From positions 3,170 through 67,169 of the forward strand of contig CAKTOT010000003.1 of the NCBI GenBank assembly GCA_934590135.1: DNA of 64,000 nt, given 5' to 3'. Below the pieces are notes generated by a model. That model ran no database searches, was not told the DNA's origin, and saw only the letters and a program-made list of their open reading frames with translations. This document shows positions 38,341 through 46,431 of this stretch, piece after piece. Source of the DNA: an uncultured Muribaculaceae bacterium. Lineage in GTDB: Bacteria; Bacteroidota; Bacteroidia; Bacteroidales; Muribaculaceae. Position 1 is the first letter of the stretch, and every line of letters starts with the position of its first letter. Both the position numbers and the translations under genes were made by a program.

Positions 38341-38380
38341 CACAAAAACGTTGTTTCGATTTCAAAACAACGTTTTTGTG
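38341..38380 (-). terminator. Perfect 16-bp terminator after the 57-aa gene
   Basis: Stem 38341-38356 with 38365-38380 (core AAAAACGTTGTTT) and an 8-base loop, 4 bases past the small gene's stop. It separates this unit from the promoter of the next gene. Confidence 0.85.
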
Positions 38381-38384
38381 CGCC

Positions 38385-38558
38385 TTATTTTTTGCCGAAG
38401 AGCCAAGAAATGATGCCTCCGCCGATTTTGCGCTCGATGCCGGAGCGCGTGGTGGGTATGCCGGTTTTGCGGGCGATGTTTTGGCGCAGACGTGTGATGC
38501 CTAAGGCGCGTTTCCACGAGAATGATAGTCCGGGTATGGGTGTTGATCTTTTTGACAT
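38385..38558 (-). CDS. 57-residue very basic protein, family not recognised
   Basis: An ATG at 38558 opens a frame of 57 codons ending TAA at 38385. The product begins MSKRSTPIPGLSFSWKRALG, continues through ARKTGIPTTRSGIERKIG and ends WLFGKK. It has about a dozen Lys/Arg against one Glu, so it should bind nucleic acid or the ribosome (inference). Support for it being real: it fills the space between the Schlafen-type gene (54 bases upstream) and a perfect terminator placed 4 bases after its stop, and its codon use matches the neighbours. It is therefore the second gene of a two-gene unit. I cannot name a family; it resembles other short basic Bacteroidetes proteins in style only. Confidence 0.75.
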   Translation of the reverse strand: MSKRSTPIPGLSFSWKRALGITRLRQNIARKTGIPTTRSGIERKIGGGIISWLFGKK

Positions 38559-38612
38559 GATGTATGTGCGGTTGAGGTGAATATAAAGTTTCAGCTGAGG
38601 TCGTAGTTGGGG

Positions 38613-41600
38613 CTATGATGCTTTACGACGGATTTCTTTGCGATTTTCGATTTCCTTGCTGTCCTTCATGGGTACGGTTGAGGTGTTGTTGCGCAGGAAT
38701 ACTTGTCCGTCGTCCATGGTCACCAGTCCGGGAAAGGGTTTGACCGTTACGCGAGCGTACGTCTTGTCCGAGCCGTTGCCCGAAGCGTTTTCGAATGTCA
38801 GGGAGACGTACTCGGGCATCAATTGTCGTCCTTCGCAGGTCAATCCAAGCATATTGCGCAGGTGGTCTTCGAAGCGCAGCTCAAAGTGGTCGCGTTCGTG
38901 ACTTTCGTCGTATTCCCTAAACCCGGTATGTCCACTGATGTGCATAAAGTCGCTTTCCAGTCCTATGGGTATACCGCTGTCGTTCACTCCGATATATAGT
39001 GTTCCGCCATTGCTGTTGAGCATTCCGTCAATAATTTGCATCACTTCGCGACCTTGGCGCGCATCGTCCGGCTGCATATTGTTGTTGGCCGGGAATGCTA
39101 TCGAGCTCTTGAATTCGAGCGTGGAATCCTCTTTGCCCAGGGATACGGCGTTAGCCGTTTCGTTGACGGGTACGCGCAGTCCTTCGAGTATGCGGCGCAG
39201 AATATCGTGACGTGTCGCGGACATTGACATGCCTTGCAGGAGATTGTATGCGGCTACGAGGTCGCACATGTCCGCCAATCGAGGCGAGGTCTCCGAGGCC
39301 TCGTTGCGGCGACTGCCTATCAGTTGCTGCCAGTCGGGGCTGTCAAGCAGCCGAAGGATTCCAACCTGTAGAGCCATATAGCGCACGATACTGTCGCTCG
39401 TGGCGCCGGAGTTCGAGGCTTCCGAAATGATACGCATAGCGTCTTCTCCCAAGGTCTTGTTGACTGTGTAACGACATAGGGTTAGCAGCAGTGCAAGGCG
39501 TGTCATGGTTGCCGTGTCTTGGCGGCTGTCAACATTGCTGCATAGCGTGAGTGTACGCGCAAAAGCTTGTAAATCATACGCTTCATCGGGAGCACTGTAC
39601 TTGTTCCATGCTACGATGCCGAGCACTGTGGCAATGCCGGCCACGTCCCTAAAGGTGATAAAAGAACCATCGGCGGATGTTTCGGGCTCGTCGTTTTCGG
39701 CGTCCGGTATCGGGTCGGTGTAAGTCCCTACGGATATGTCATCGAGTATAAATCCAAAGCATTCGGTGATGCACTCCTGGGCGTCTTTTTCGCGCTCGAA
39801 GTATGCGATATGTGTGCCGTTGATGTACAACGTATGGTTGGCCATATTGCGGTTGACGTTGTCGATGGATATGGTGATGCAATCTCCCTTTGCAAAGTGT
39901 GTGCTCTTGGCTCCTTTGACAATTACGGGATATGCTTCCTGGGCTACAGCCTTGCATGTTCCATCGCCGGCTTCGGTGACGATGGCATCCACCGGGTCGC
40001 CCATGTCTTTTTCTTCCTGGGCCTTGGCCTTGTCTCGATCCATCACGAATTCACGCATGCTGAAGCGGAAGCTGCCGTCATTGCGTATGCCGGTGATTTT
40101 TGCCCTGAACAGCATCGAACTTTTGCCGCCGTCGCAGAGAAATACCGAGGGGTCGGGGTTGATTGGATAGAGGACGATGTCGCTGATGGCGATGACGCCG
40201 GAACCGCGGTATCGGTCATCGATAATTTCGCAGGTGTATTGGAAGTCCTCGCTGTCATCGCGTCCGGTGATGCGTATGGTGACGATGTCGTCTACGCCGG
40301 GAGTGTATTTGTCCTTTTGTTTGATGGTCGAAGTCGGAGTGGAGACTTTGCCGGAAGTGATGGTGCGTACAATTTCCTGCCAGGCCTTGTGGTGTGTCTC
40401 GATGTTGTGATTGATGGACGAGAGGGTCGTGGACGGACGTTCGCCGAGGTATATTTCGTATTCCAATCCGTTGGTTGTCGTCAGTTTGATCGCTCTCTTT
40501 GGCGAAGAACTTGCGGCATCGGCGGGATATATTTGTATGCCTTTCGGCGTCAGGATTATGCGATATTTTTCGCCTTCGAATGCTGAGCGTGCTTCGGTGT
40601 CTATTGTCTCGGGCTTTTCGGTCAGTCGTACGCGTGCCAGGCGGGTGATGTCGCTGATGTCTGCCCATCCGTATTCAAGTTTTGCATCGTATATGTCTGC
40701 GAAGCTCCATATGGCTTTGCGTACAAGCGTATCGTTGGTTTCGCCGATGTATAGCAGCGCGGCGGTGTATAGCAAGCCGCGATAGTATGACCATGAGTCA
40801 TTACTGTCTTCGATGGTGAGTAGCAATTCAATAGCCAAGGCGCGTAGCAGGTCGGAAACCTTCTTCGCGTTGAAATAGTTGAGGCTGGCGCTTTCGTTGT
40901 CGATGAAGATGGCGAGCATGGTGGCGATGCTATGCTTGAATGTGCCCATAAATGCATTATCGCCATGACGGTCGGCGATGAGTGCAAAAATGTCCGGTAT
41001 GTAGTTGTTGGCCAAGGTGGCATCAAGGGTAAATAGTGTGACTATACGGCGCATTTTTACTTCGGGCTTGTATAGCCATCCGGTGCGGGTAAGGCTGTCG
41101 AGCACTTCTTTGACGTATTTTTCGCCTTCGCTGTTGATAATCATACATGCGCAATAATAGTAGTCTTCGCAGTCGCGAGCCAAGTCGCAGAATGTCTGCT
41201 GTGCGGCAGCGCGCTTGGACGATTCGATAGTGCCGAGATAGTCTGAGTTTTCGATGACGTTTATTGCCAGGTCGTGTATGCGCTTAAGCCATCGGCGACG
41301 TCGATGCAGTATGATAGCATCGTTTGGCATCAAAGCAAGGGCTGAACGTAATGTGGACGCCAGGGTGACCAGCCATTGCGGATCTCGGTTTTCGAGCATT
41401 CGGCGTGCAATACTATAGGCGTTGTCCGATAGAATGCGGGTGAGTAATTGTCCGAAGTTGCGAATTTGCGCGGCTTGTGGAAGCGAAACAAGGTCGGCCG
41501 TACAAAAAAAATTCTGCCCGGATTTCTTTTCTCGCGACTCATATTTAAGTCGTACGTGAACCCCGTTGATTTTTACGACTTTGCACTTGATGCGCTGAAA

Positions 41601-41960
41601 TCGTGATAATTTTGCTTCGAGCTTGATGTTTTGCAGGGATATGCCGTTAATGTCGTCTTGTAATGTGTAAAGACCTTCGCCGGTGACGCTTATGACACGA
41701 AAATCGTAAGTCTGTCCCGGAGTGTATAATTCTGAGTAAATGGCGGCGGAGTCTTGCTCGAAGCCGTTGCGATAGATGCAATGAAGTATCTCCGGTATGC
41801 GCTGTTTTTGAAATTCGCGTGGGCGTACACGATACACATGCCCGGTGACCGGATCGGTGATGGTAAATAATAGTTTGCCGGATTCGCGGTTGATGGCGAA
41901 GCCGTTTTCTTTGGCATTGAGGGCGAAGTCGTACTTTTTCCCGTTTTCGAATGTTGCCAT
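38613..41960 (-). CDS. Large multidomain protein: OB-fold repeats, helical middle, C-terminal Schlafen AlbA_2 domain
   Basis: 1115 residues from the ATG at 41960 (a TTG two codons upstream is not needed). Visible parts: an N-terminal beta domain (1-60); an OB/S1-like domain at about 79-140 (PGQTYDFRVISVTGEGLYTL); a helical region at about 160-450; two further OB/S1-like domains at about 552-640 (YTPGVDDIVTIRITGRDD) and 652-715 (DPVDAIVTEAGDGTCKAV); a second helical region; and an AlbA_2 domain at about 940-1080 with EDSTLEFKSS, GGTLYIGVNDSGIPIGL and FLRNNTSTVP. Glu944, Glu949 and Asp994 match the spacing pattern of the acidic residues that make Schlafen proteins endoribonucleases. The combination suggests an RNA-binding, possibly RNA-cleaving, cytoplasmic protein (inference). 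No signal peptide or membrane helix. Downstream partner: the 57-aa gene. Confidence 0.85.
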   Translation of the reverse strand: MATFENGKKYDFALNAKENGFAINRESGKLLFTITDPVTGHVYRVRPREFQKQRIPEILHCIYRNGFEQDSAAIYSELYTPGQTYDFRVISVTGEGLYTLQDDINGISLQNIKLEAKLSRFQRIKCKVVKINGVHVRLKYESREKKSGQNFFCTADLVSLPQAAQIRNFGQLLTRILSDNAYSIARRMLENRDPQWLVTLASTLRSALALMPNDAIILHRRRRWLKRIHDLAINVIENSDYLGTIESSKRAAAQQTFCDLARDCEDYYYCACMIINSEGEKYVKEVLDSLTRTGWLYKPEVKMRRIVTLFTLDATLANNYIPDIFALIADRHGDNAFMGTFKHSIATMLAIFIDNESASLNYFNAKKVSDLLRALAIELLLTIEDSNDSWSYYRGLLYTAALLYIGETNDTLVRKAIWSFADIYDAKLEYGWADISDITRLARVRLTEKPETIDTEARSAFEGEKYRIILTPKGIQIYPADAASSSPKRAIKLTTTNGLEYEIYLGERPSTTLSSINHNIETHHKAWQEIVRTITSGKVSTPTSTIKQKDKYTPGVDDIVTIRITGRDDSEDFQYTCEIIDDRYRGSGVIAISDIVLYPINPDPSVFLCDGGKSSMLFRAKITGIRNDGSFRFSMREFVMDRDKAKAQEEKDMGDPVDAIVTEAGDGTCKAVAQEAYPVIVKGAKSTHFAKGDCITISIDNVNRNMANHTLYINGTHIAYFEREKDAQECITECFGFILDDISVGTYTDPIPDAENDEPETSADGSFITFRDVAGIATVLGIVAWNKYSAPDEAYDLQAFARTLTLCSNVDSRQDTATMTRLALLLTLCRYTVNKTLGEDAMRIISEASNSGATSDSIVRYMALQVGILRLLDSPDWQQLIGSRRNEASETSPRLADMCDLVAAYNLLQGMSMSATRHDILRRILEGLRVPVNETANAVSLGKEDSTLEFKSSIAFPANNNMQPDDARQGREVMQIIDGMLNSNGGTLYIGVNDSGIPIGLESDFMHISGHTGFREYDESHERDHFELRFEDHLRNMLGLTCEGRQLMPEYVSLTFENASGNGSDKTYARVTVKPFPGLVTMDDGQVFLRNNTSTVPMKDSKEIENRKEIRRKAS

Positions 41961-42138
41961 GATCAATAGATATTATTTGGTGATTAATAATTTAGCAGGT
42001 GTCGGGCCTGCGTTGGTTGTTCCGTAGAGAATGCCGCCGTGTTCGAGTACGTCGCGCAAATTGATTGTGCCGTAATACTTTGTCGCAATTTATATGCCCA
42101 AAGGCGTGAATGTGTACGAGGTCGTACTCTGAGAAAAG

Positions 42139-42174
42139 CAACACAGAAAGGCGTCGGAGTGCCTCTCTGTGTTG
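42139..42174 (-). terminator. Terminator-like hairpin in the leader of the AlbA_2 gene
   Basis: A 14-bp stem with one G-U pair (42139-42152 with 42161-42174, core CAACACAGA) followed by GCTTTTCTC on the transcribed strand. It is 145 bases past the metK stop and about 180 bases before the AlbA_2 start. Confidence 0.65.
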
Positions 42175-42191
42175 TAATACCGTTAGCAGCC

Positions 42192-42199
42192 CAAAGGTA
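42192..42199 (-). promoter_or_regulatory. -7 box in front of the AlbA_2 gene
   Basis: TACCTTTG on the minus strand. The nearest TTTG is 24 bases upstream (42227-42224), longer than the usual 19-21. The box lies inside a GCAGC/GCTGC inverted repeat (42186-42208), a possible operator. Confidence 0.45.
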
Positions 42200-42318
42200 A
42201 ATGCTGCGAGGGTGTAAATATGTCAAAAATGCTTTGTCGAAGCTCATCGGCCTTCCCGACTTGGTGTCGGCAACTGCGTTGCGACTGCGGACCGGGCGGT
42301 CGAGCCCGAATTGAATGT

Positions 42319-43626
42319 TCAGATGCCGAAGGCTCGGCGCACATCGTCTGTGCGGTCTGTTTTCTCCCAAGTGAAGAGTTCCACTTCGCGTTGGAATTTG
42401 GCGCCGTGGTCATCGACGAATGTCTTGGTGACGATGCGCGGAATGCGTCCCATGTGGCCGTAGGATGCTGTTTCGCGATACATGGGCTGACGTAGTTTGA
42501 GCGTCTTTTCGATGGCGTGCGGCGTCAAATCAAAGATTTTGGCTACGATGTCGCCGATTTGTGCATCCGAGAATTTGACGTGTGCGGTGCCGTAGGTGTT
42601 GACGCATACGCTGACGGGTTTGGCTACACCTATGGCGTATGCCACTTGTACGAGAACGCGGTCGGCCACGCCGGCGGCTACGAGGTTTTTGGCTATGTAT
42701 CGTGCGGCGTATGCGGCCGAGCGGTCCACTTTGCTGGGGTCTTTGCCGGAGAAGGCTCCGCCGCCGTGCGCGCCGTGGCCGCCGTAGGTGTCGACAATGA
42801 TTTTGCGGCCGGTAAGACCGGTGTCGCCGTTGGGACCTCCGACAACGAATTTGCCTGTCGGATTGACATATAATGTATAATCTTCGTCCAGGAAGTGACG
42901 CAGATGTTCGGGCATAGCCTGACGTACGCGCGGTATAAGGATGTCGCGCACGTCGGCGGCGATGACGGCGCACATCTCGGCATCGGCGGCGGCTTGACGT
43001 TCGGCTGCTTGCTCGGGCGTCAAGCCGGTGAGATCGGGGACGATAAACTCGTCGTGCTGTGTCGAAATCACTATGGTGTGTACGCGCACCAACTTGCCGT
43101 TTTCGTCGTACTCGACGGTTACCTGACTTTTTGAGTCGGGACGCAGGTATGTCATTTGACGGCCTTCGCGACGTATTTCGGCGAGATTGCGCACCAATGC
43201 GTGGCTAAGCGCAAGGCTTAGAGGAATGTATAGCGGTGTCTCGTTGCATGCATAGCCGAACATCATGCCTTGGTCGCCGGCGCCTTGTTCTTCGGGGGCT
43301 TGGCGTACAACGCCGCGGTTGATGTCGCGGCTTTGCTCGTGTACGGCCACGAGTACGCCGCAGCTGCCGGCGTCAAATCCTAATTCGGCGCGGTTGTATC
43401 CTATTTGATCGATGACATTGCGTGCGGTGCCGGCCAGGTCAATGTATGCCTCGCTGTTGACTTCGCCGGCGATGATGACTTGGCCGGTGGTGACGAGGGT
43501 TTCGCAGGCTACTTTGCTGTGAGGGTCTCTGGCCAGGAATTCATCGACGATGGCGTCGGATATTTGATCGGCAACCTTGTCGGGATGCCCTTCGGATACG
43601 GATTCGGATGTGAATAATTGCTTCAT
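42319..43626 (-). CDS. metK: S-adenosylmethionine synthase
   Basis: 435 residues from the ATG at 43626 ([21 protein letters not shown]); the frame runs on to 43740, but that part lies in the regulatory leader. It makes SAM from methionine and ATP. The ATP-site hexapeptide-type motif [12 protein letters not shown] is at about 116-127, and the phosphate loop [22 protein letters not shown] near 270-291. Catalytic His14 in SEGHPDK and the metal-binding Asp residues are in place. The protein is about 45 residues longer than E. coli MetK, as in other Bacteroidetes. Regulation by SAM through a leader riboswitch is likely (see 43802-43866). Confidence 0.96.
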   Translation of the reverse strand: MKQLFTSESVSEGHPDKVADQISDAIVDEFLARDPHSKVACETLVTTGQVIIAGEVNSEAYIDLAGTARNVIDQIGYNRAELGFDAGSCGVLVAVHEQSRDINRGVVRQAPEEQGAGDQGMMFGYACNETPLYIPLSLALSHALVRNLAEIRREGRQMTYLRPDSKSQVTVEYDENGKLVRVHTIVISTQHDEFIVPDLTGLTPEQAAERQAAADAEMCAVIAADVRDILIPRVRQAMPEHLRHFLDEDYTLYVNPTGKFVVGGPNGDTGLTGRKIIVDTYGGHGAHGGGAFSGKDPSKVDRSAAYAARYIAKNLVAAGVADRVLVQVAYAIGVAKPVSVCVNTYGTAHVKFSDAQIGDIVAKIFDLTPHAIEKTLKLRQPMYRETASYGHMGRIPRIVTKTFVDDHGAKFQREVELFTWEKTDRTDDVRRAFGI

Positions 43627-43801
43627 TACTATGTCAGTTAGATTGTGTATACCTTTAAAGAGCGTTTGTCCTCTGCGCCTTGACGCAAAAAAAAACGTGG
43701 ACAGCGCGAAAGTCTCCATACGGATGCTCGGGCTGCCCATTCGGGTGCGATGTTAAATGCTATGTGGTATTCCCTTGTGGTGTGCCGTAGTGATCGACAC
43801 T

Positions 43802-43866
43802 CCTTTGGGGTTGTTTTTTAGCATTTTTTTTAGTGGTTGCAAGCAGCCAAATTTGTCCACTGTGGA
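43802..43866 (-). ncRNA. SAM-II-like riboswitch upstream of metK
   Basis: In the RNA (minus strand), AGUGG (43861-43857) pairs with CCACU (43836-43832) as P1, enclosing a loop with AAAUUUGG and UUGCAA. Downstream come AAAAAAAAUGCUAAA and CCCC (43810-43807). The loop AUUU can pair with the AAAU before GCUAAA, and the loop GG with the 3' CC, giving the classic H-type pseudoknot of SAM-II; the UUGCAA and GCUAAA segments match that class's conserved bases. It starts about 20 bases into the predicted transcript and precedes the SAM synthase gene, the expected target. SAM-V is the related alternative. The identification is by eye from remembered consensus. Confidence 0.75.
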
Positions 43867-43891
43867 AGACGCTATGCGCCTTTTCGGACTG

Positions 43892-43923
43892 CAAAGGTAC
43901 GACACTTTTGGCGAATACGCAAA
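43892..43923 (-). promoter_or_regulatory. Consensus promoter for metK
   Basis: On the minus strand: TTTG (43923-43920), a 20-base spacer, TACCTTTG (43899-43892). Transcription would start near 43886, just before the riboswitch, giving a leader of about 260 bases. Confidence 0.78.
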
Positions 43924-43996
43924 TCTATTTTGCGATGACGTTCTGCTTGTTGCTTAAGTATTTTGTCCTGTTGAGTTTATTCGCAGATTGATAAAG

Positions 43997-44037
43997 CAAT
44001 CCGCCGCAAGTATCGGGGGCGATTTTGCGGCGGATTG
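43997..44037 (-). terminator. Terminator after the DUF4369 gene
   Basis: A perfect 12-bp stem CAATCCGCCGCA/TGCGGCGGATTG (43997-44008 with 44026-44037), 47 bases past the stop at 44084. Confidence 0.8.
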
Positions 44038-44083
44038 GAGGGCTATGCGCTGTAAGGCGTTAGTGCTTACGCGTCTTCGTGCA

Positions 44084-45181
44084 TCAGAAGTAGCGGGCCA
44101 GTGCGGCGGGTAGGTCGCGGGCGTCGGCTACGCGGAGCACTAAGTCGCCGTTGCGATCGAAAATGAAGCTTATGGGACCGCCGTCGGGGTTGACGTTGTA
44201 GGCCAGCAGGATGTCATATCCTTCGGTGGGCGAATTCCATACCGATGTCCAAGGCATATTGGCGGCCGAGCGTCTCCAGTTCATTTCGTCCGGGTCGAAG
44301 GATATTTGGTAGATTTTGAGTCCGGCGTCCTTGTATTTGGTGTATACTTCGTTGAGTGCTACGGTGTTGGCCGGCGAGTTTTTGTGGTCGTAGCGCACAA
44401 AGTTGAGCACGGTGACGCCTTTGCCGCAGTAGTCGTTGAAGTTGCGCAGTGTGCCGTTGATGTCGTAACGGGCAATAGCGACGTCCGGTTTGGATGCCAT
44501 TTGGGCTTCCATAGCGCGTCCCGAGGAGGGTAGTGTGCGTCTTGCAGCCAGGTAACGTTGTTCGAGGTCTTTGCCGCGCGGGTCGTTGGGATGCAGACGT
44601 TTGTAGTTGTTGGCTGCATTGCCGAGGATGCGCAGGTCGGCACGGTCCGAAAGGTTGAGCAACGGGCGTTTGTCAATAAATTTGCCTACAATATAGTATG
44701 ACGCAAGGCAGGTGGTGTCCTTATTGACCATCAGCATAAGTTCGGTCTTGAGGGTCTTGTTATTGCGTGCCGCTTCGGTGCCCAGCGAGTCTATGTACTT
44801 GTTGATCAATCGGTCAACGGCCGTAAACTCGGAGGCAAGCGGCGAGCCGGACACATCAAATCCGCGGTCAAAGGATTCGGCATCGGCTTTGAGTGTAAGT
44901 GTCTGGGTGCCTTGTGCGGGAAAGTATATATATTTGTCGGCCAGGCGTATACGATATATTGTGGGCAGCGAATCGGCTTTTGCTGCTGTGTAGTCAAACG
45001 AGCCGTCCTCTCCAATGGCCACAGAGTCGATAAGATACCAGTTGCCGATGGTTGAGCCTTCGATGTACACGGTCTTGCCGGCACCGCCTTCGATGTCGCC
45101 TTTGAGTGTCCATCCTTCGTGTCCGGAGGTGCATGCCGCTACTATCAGGGCCGCAGCTGTGATGCTTAGAAATTTTTTCAT
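44084..45181 (-). CDS. DUF4369 lipoprotein with a thioredoxin-like domain lacking the CxxC site
   Basis: 365 residues. Lipoprotein signal with lipobox VAACTSG (Cys17). Residues about 24-120 are a DUF4369 domain (WTLKGDIEGGAGKTVYIEG). The last 130 residues have the TlpA/AhpC thioredoxin-like pattern (GKGVTVLNFVRYDHKNSPAN, LKIYQISFDPDEMNWRR, GPISFIFDRNGDLVLR), but where the redox WCxxC should stand there is FVRYDHKN, with no cysteine pair. It should be an envelope protein without disulfide-exchange activity; a binding or structural role is an inference. It follows HIT by 21 bases. Confidence 0.88.
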   Translation of the reverse strand: MKKFLSITAAALIVAACTSGHEGWTLKGDIEGGAGKTVYIEGSTIGNWYLIDSVAIGEDGSFDYTAAKADSLPTIYRIRLADKYIYFPAQGTQTLTLKADAESFDRGFDVSGSPLASEFTAVDRLINKYIDSLGTEAARNNKTLKTELMLMVNKDTTCLASYYIVGKFIDKRPLLNLSDRADLRILGNAANNYKRLHPNDPRGKDLEQRYLAARRTLPSSGRAMEAQMASKPDVAIARYDINGTLRNFNDYCGKGVTVLNFVRYDHKNSPANTVALNEVYTKYKDAGLKIYQISFDPDEMNWRRSAANMPWTSVWNSPTEGYDILLAYNVNPDGGPISFIFDRNGDLVLRVADARDLPAALARYF

Positions 45182-45202
45182 GGGGGATTTGGAGTGTGGT
45201 TG

Positions 45203-45604
45203 TTAGAGCTTCTCGAATTCGGTAGAGATAGCCTTTGCGATGGCTTCCATCTCTGTGTCGGGAATTGTGGGGTGTTGTTTGAAGAAGTTCATATCAGATT
45301 CGGCGTTTATGGGCACCAAATGTATGTGCGTGTGTGGTACTTCGAGGCCCATAACGGCAACGCCTATGCGTTTGCAGGGGATGGCACGGCGCATGGCGAT
45401 GGCTACGCGACGTGCAAATTTCTGCAGTTCGACGTATTCGTCTTCTTTGAGGTCGAAGATGTAGTCTACTTCTTTCTTAGGGATTACCAGCACGTGGCCG
45501 GCGGCTACCGGGTTGATATCCAGGAATGCGAAATGGCGGTCGTCTTCGGCGACTTTGTAGCAGCCTATCTCTCCGGCGGCTATGCGTGAAAATATTGTTG
45601 CCAT
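45203..45604 (-). CDS. HIT-family nucleotide hydrolase or transferase
   Basis: 133 residues. The histidine triad HTHIHLVPI (His91, His93, His95) is complete, and the start MATIFSRIAAGEIGCYKVAE, with FLDINPVAAGHVLVIPKKE, is that of the Hint/HinT branch, which hydrolyses adenosine phosphoramidates and acyl-adenylates. It is between greA (153-base gap) and the DUF4369 gene (21-base gap). Confidence 0.93.
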   Translation of the reverse strand: MATIFSRIAAGEIGCYKVAEDDRHFAFLDINPVAAGHVLVIPKKEVDYIFDLKEDEYVELQKFARRVAIAMRRAIPCKRIGVAVMGLEVPHTHIHLVPINAESDMNFFKQHPTIPDTEMEAIAKAISTEFEKL

Positions 45605-45757
45605 AATTATTGACTGTTTTGGGGATTATATATTCCTTCTGTTTTTAGAACTTTATTCCGTTTCCGGACTTTTCGGTCGCGAGCGAAATCGATCGTAGAT
45701 GGCTTGTCGGCTATGCTATAAGCCGAAATCGGCGGCGATGATGTGTTTGAAAGTCGC

Positions 45758-46228
45758 TTAGAAGGTGATGTTGGTGATTTCGAATTTCATCAGGCCGGAG
45801 GGTACGCGTATCTCGACGATGTCGCCTAATTTATGGCCTAAGAGTCCTTTGGCTATGGGTGTGGAGGATGCGATTTTCTTTTCTTTGAGGTTGGCTTCGC
45901 TGTCGGCCACGATGGTGTATTCCATAGTCATGCCGTTGGCCACGTTCTTGATGGTGACGCGGTTGAGTATCTGGACTTCTTCGCAATTGAGTTGGCTTTC
46001 GTCCAAGATGCGTGCATTGGCCACGAGGTCCTTGAGTTGCGATATTTTCATTTCGAGCATGCCTTGGGCTTCCTTGGCCGCATCGTATTCGGCGTTTTCG
46101 CTCAAGTCGCCTTTGTCGCGAGCTTCGGCGATGGCACGTGATATTTCGGGACGCTTAACTGATTCGAGATAAGCGATTTCCTCCATTTTTTTCTTATAAC
46201 CTTCTTTGGTCATGTATGTGATAGCCAT
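45758..46228 (-). CDS. greA: Transcription elongation factor GreA
   Basis: 156 residues. The N-terminal coiled coil (about 1-75: TKEGYKKKMEEIAYLESVKRP, with the acidic tip ARDKGDLSENAEYDAAKE) reaches into the RNA polymerase secondary channel to rescue backtracked complexes, and the C-terminal FKBP-like domain (about 80-156, IASSTPIAKGLLGHKLGD) completes the protein. Its leader is about 200 bases long and holds a hairpin (see 46335-46366). Confidence 0.96.
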   Translation of the reverse strand: MAITYMTKEGYKKKMEEIAYLESVKRPEISRAIAEARDKGDLSENAEYDAAKEAQGMLEMKISQLKDLVANARILDESQLNCEEVQILNRVTIKNVANGMTMEYTIVADSEANLKEKKIASSTPIAKGLLGHKLGDIVEIRVPSGLMKFEITNITF

Positions 46229-46334
46229 AGTTGCTTGTTTTGTGTTTTTAGTTGTTGGATGTTAAGTATATAGAGGCATTTAGCGGTACCGGGGTCGTCA
46301 TCTGTGTTTTTTCCGTAAAACATAAAAAAGAAAG

Positions 46335-46366
46335 AATCTCAGCCCCGCGCTAACCGGGCGAAGATC
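46335..46366 (-). other. Hairpin in the greA leader
   Basis: Stem parts GCCC/GGGC (46342-46345 with 46356-46359) and ATCT/AGAT (46336-46339 with 46362-46365) separated by a two-base internal loop, about 110 bases before the greA ATG. Possibly an attenuator or a source of a small leader RNA. Confidence 0.45.
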
Positions 46367-46431
46367 CCTAAGGATGTGTTAGATGTCGTGGACGGCGCCG
46401 TATCGGCAGGCCGCATCAATGTCTTGTGTTG

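Larger units (their letters stand above)
41961..42318. other. 358-base intergenic region with a promoter box and a terminator-like hairpin
   Basis: It separates metK (3' end at 42319) from the AlbA_2 gene. From right to left on the minus strand: a -7 box (42192-42199), a hairpin followed by CTTTTCTC (42139-42174), then about 180 bases of leader with no other recognised element. Confidence 0.6.
43627..44083. other. metK leader, promoter, and terminator of the upstream gene
   Basis: 457 bases. From right to left: the terminator of the DUF4369 gene (43997-44037), the metK promoter (43892-43923), the SAM-II-like element (43802-43866) and about 175 further leader bases with an A/T-run of nine (43687-43695, T9 in the RNA). 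Confidence 0.7.

Noticed and set aside
38613..41960. AlbA_2 protein considered as a phage-defence gene
   Set aside because: It lies among housekeeping genes, its composition matches them, and no mobile or other defence genes are adjacent; a core RNA role fits better.
43627..43740. 38-codon upstream extension of metK
   Set aside because: It lies in the regulatory leader; the conserved MetK N-terminus begins at 43626.
46335..46366. GGGCTGAGAT in the greA leader, resembling the start of a TPP riboswitch
   Set aside because: The other conserved TPP segments are missing and greA is not a thiamine gene.
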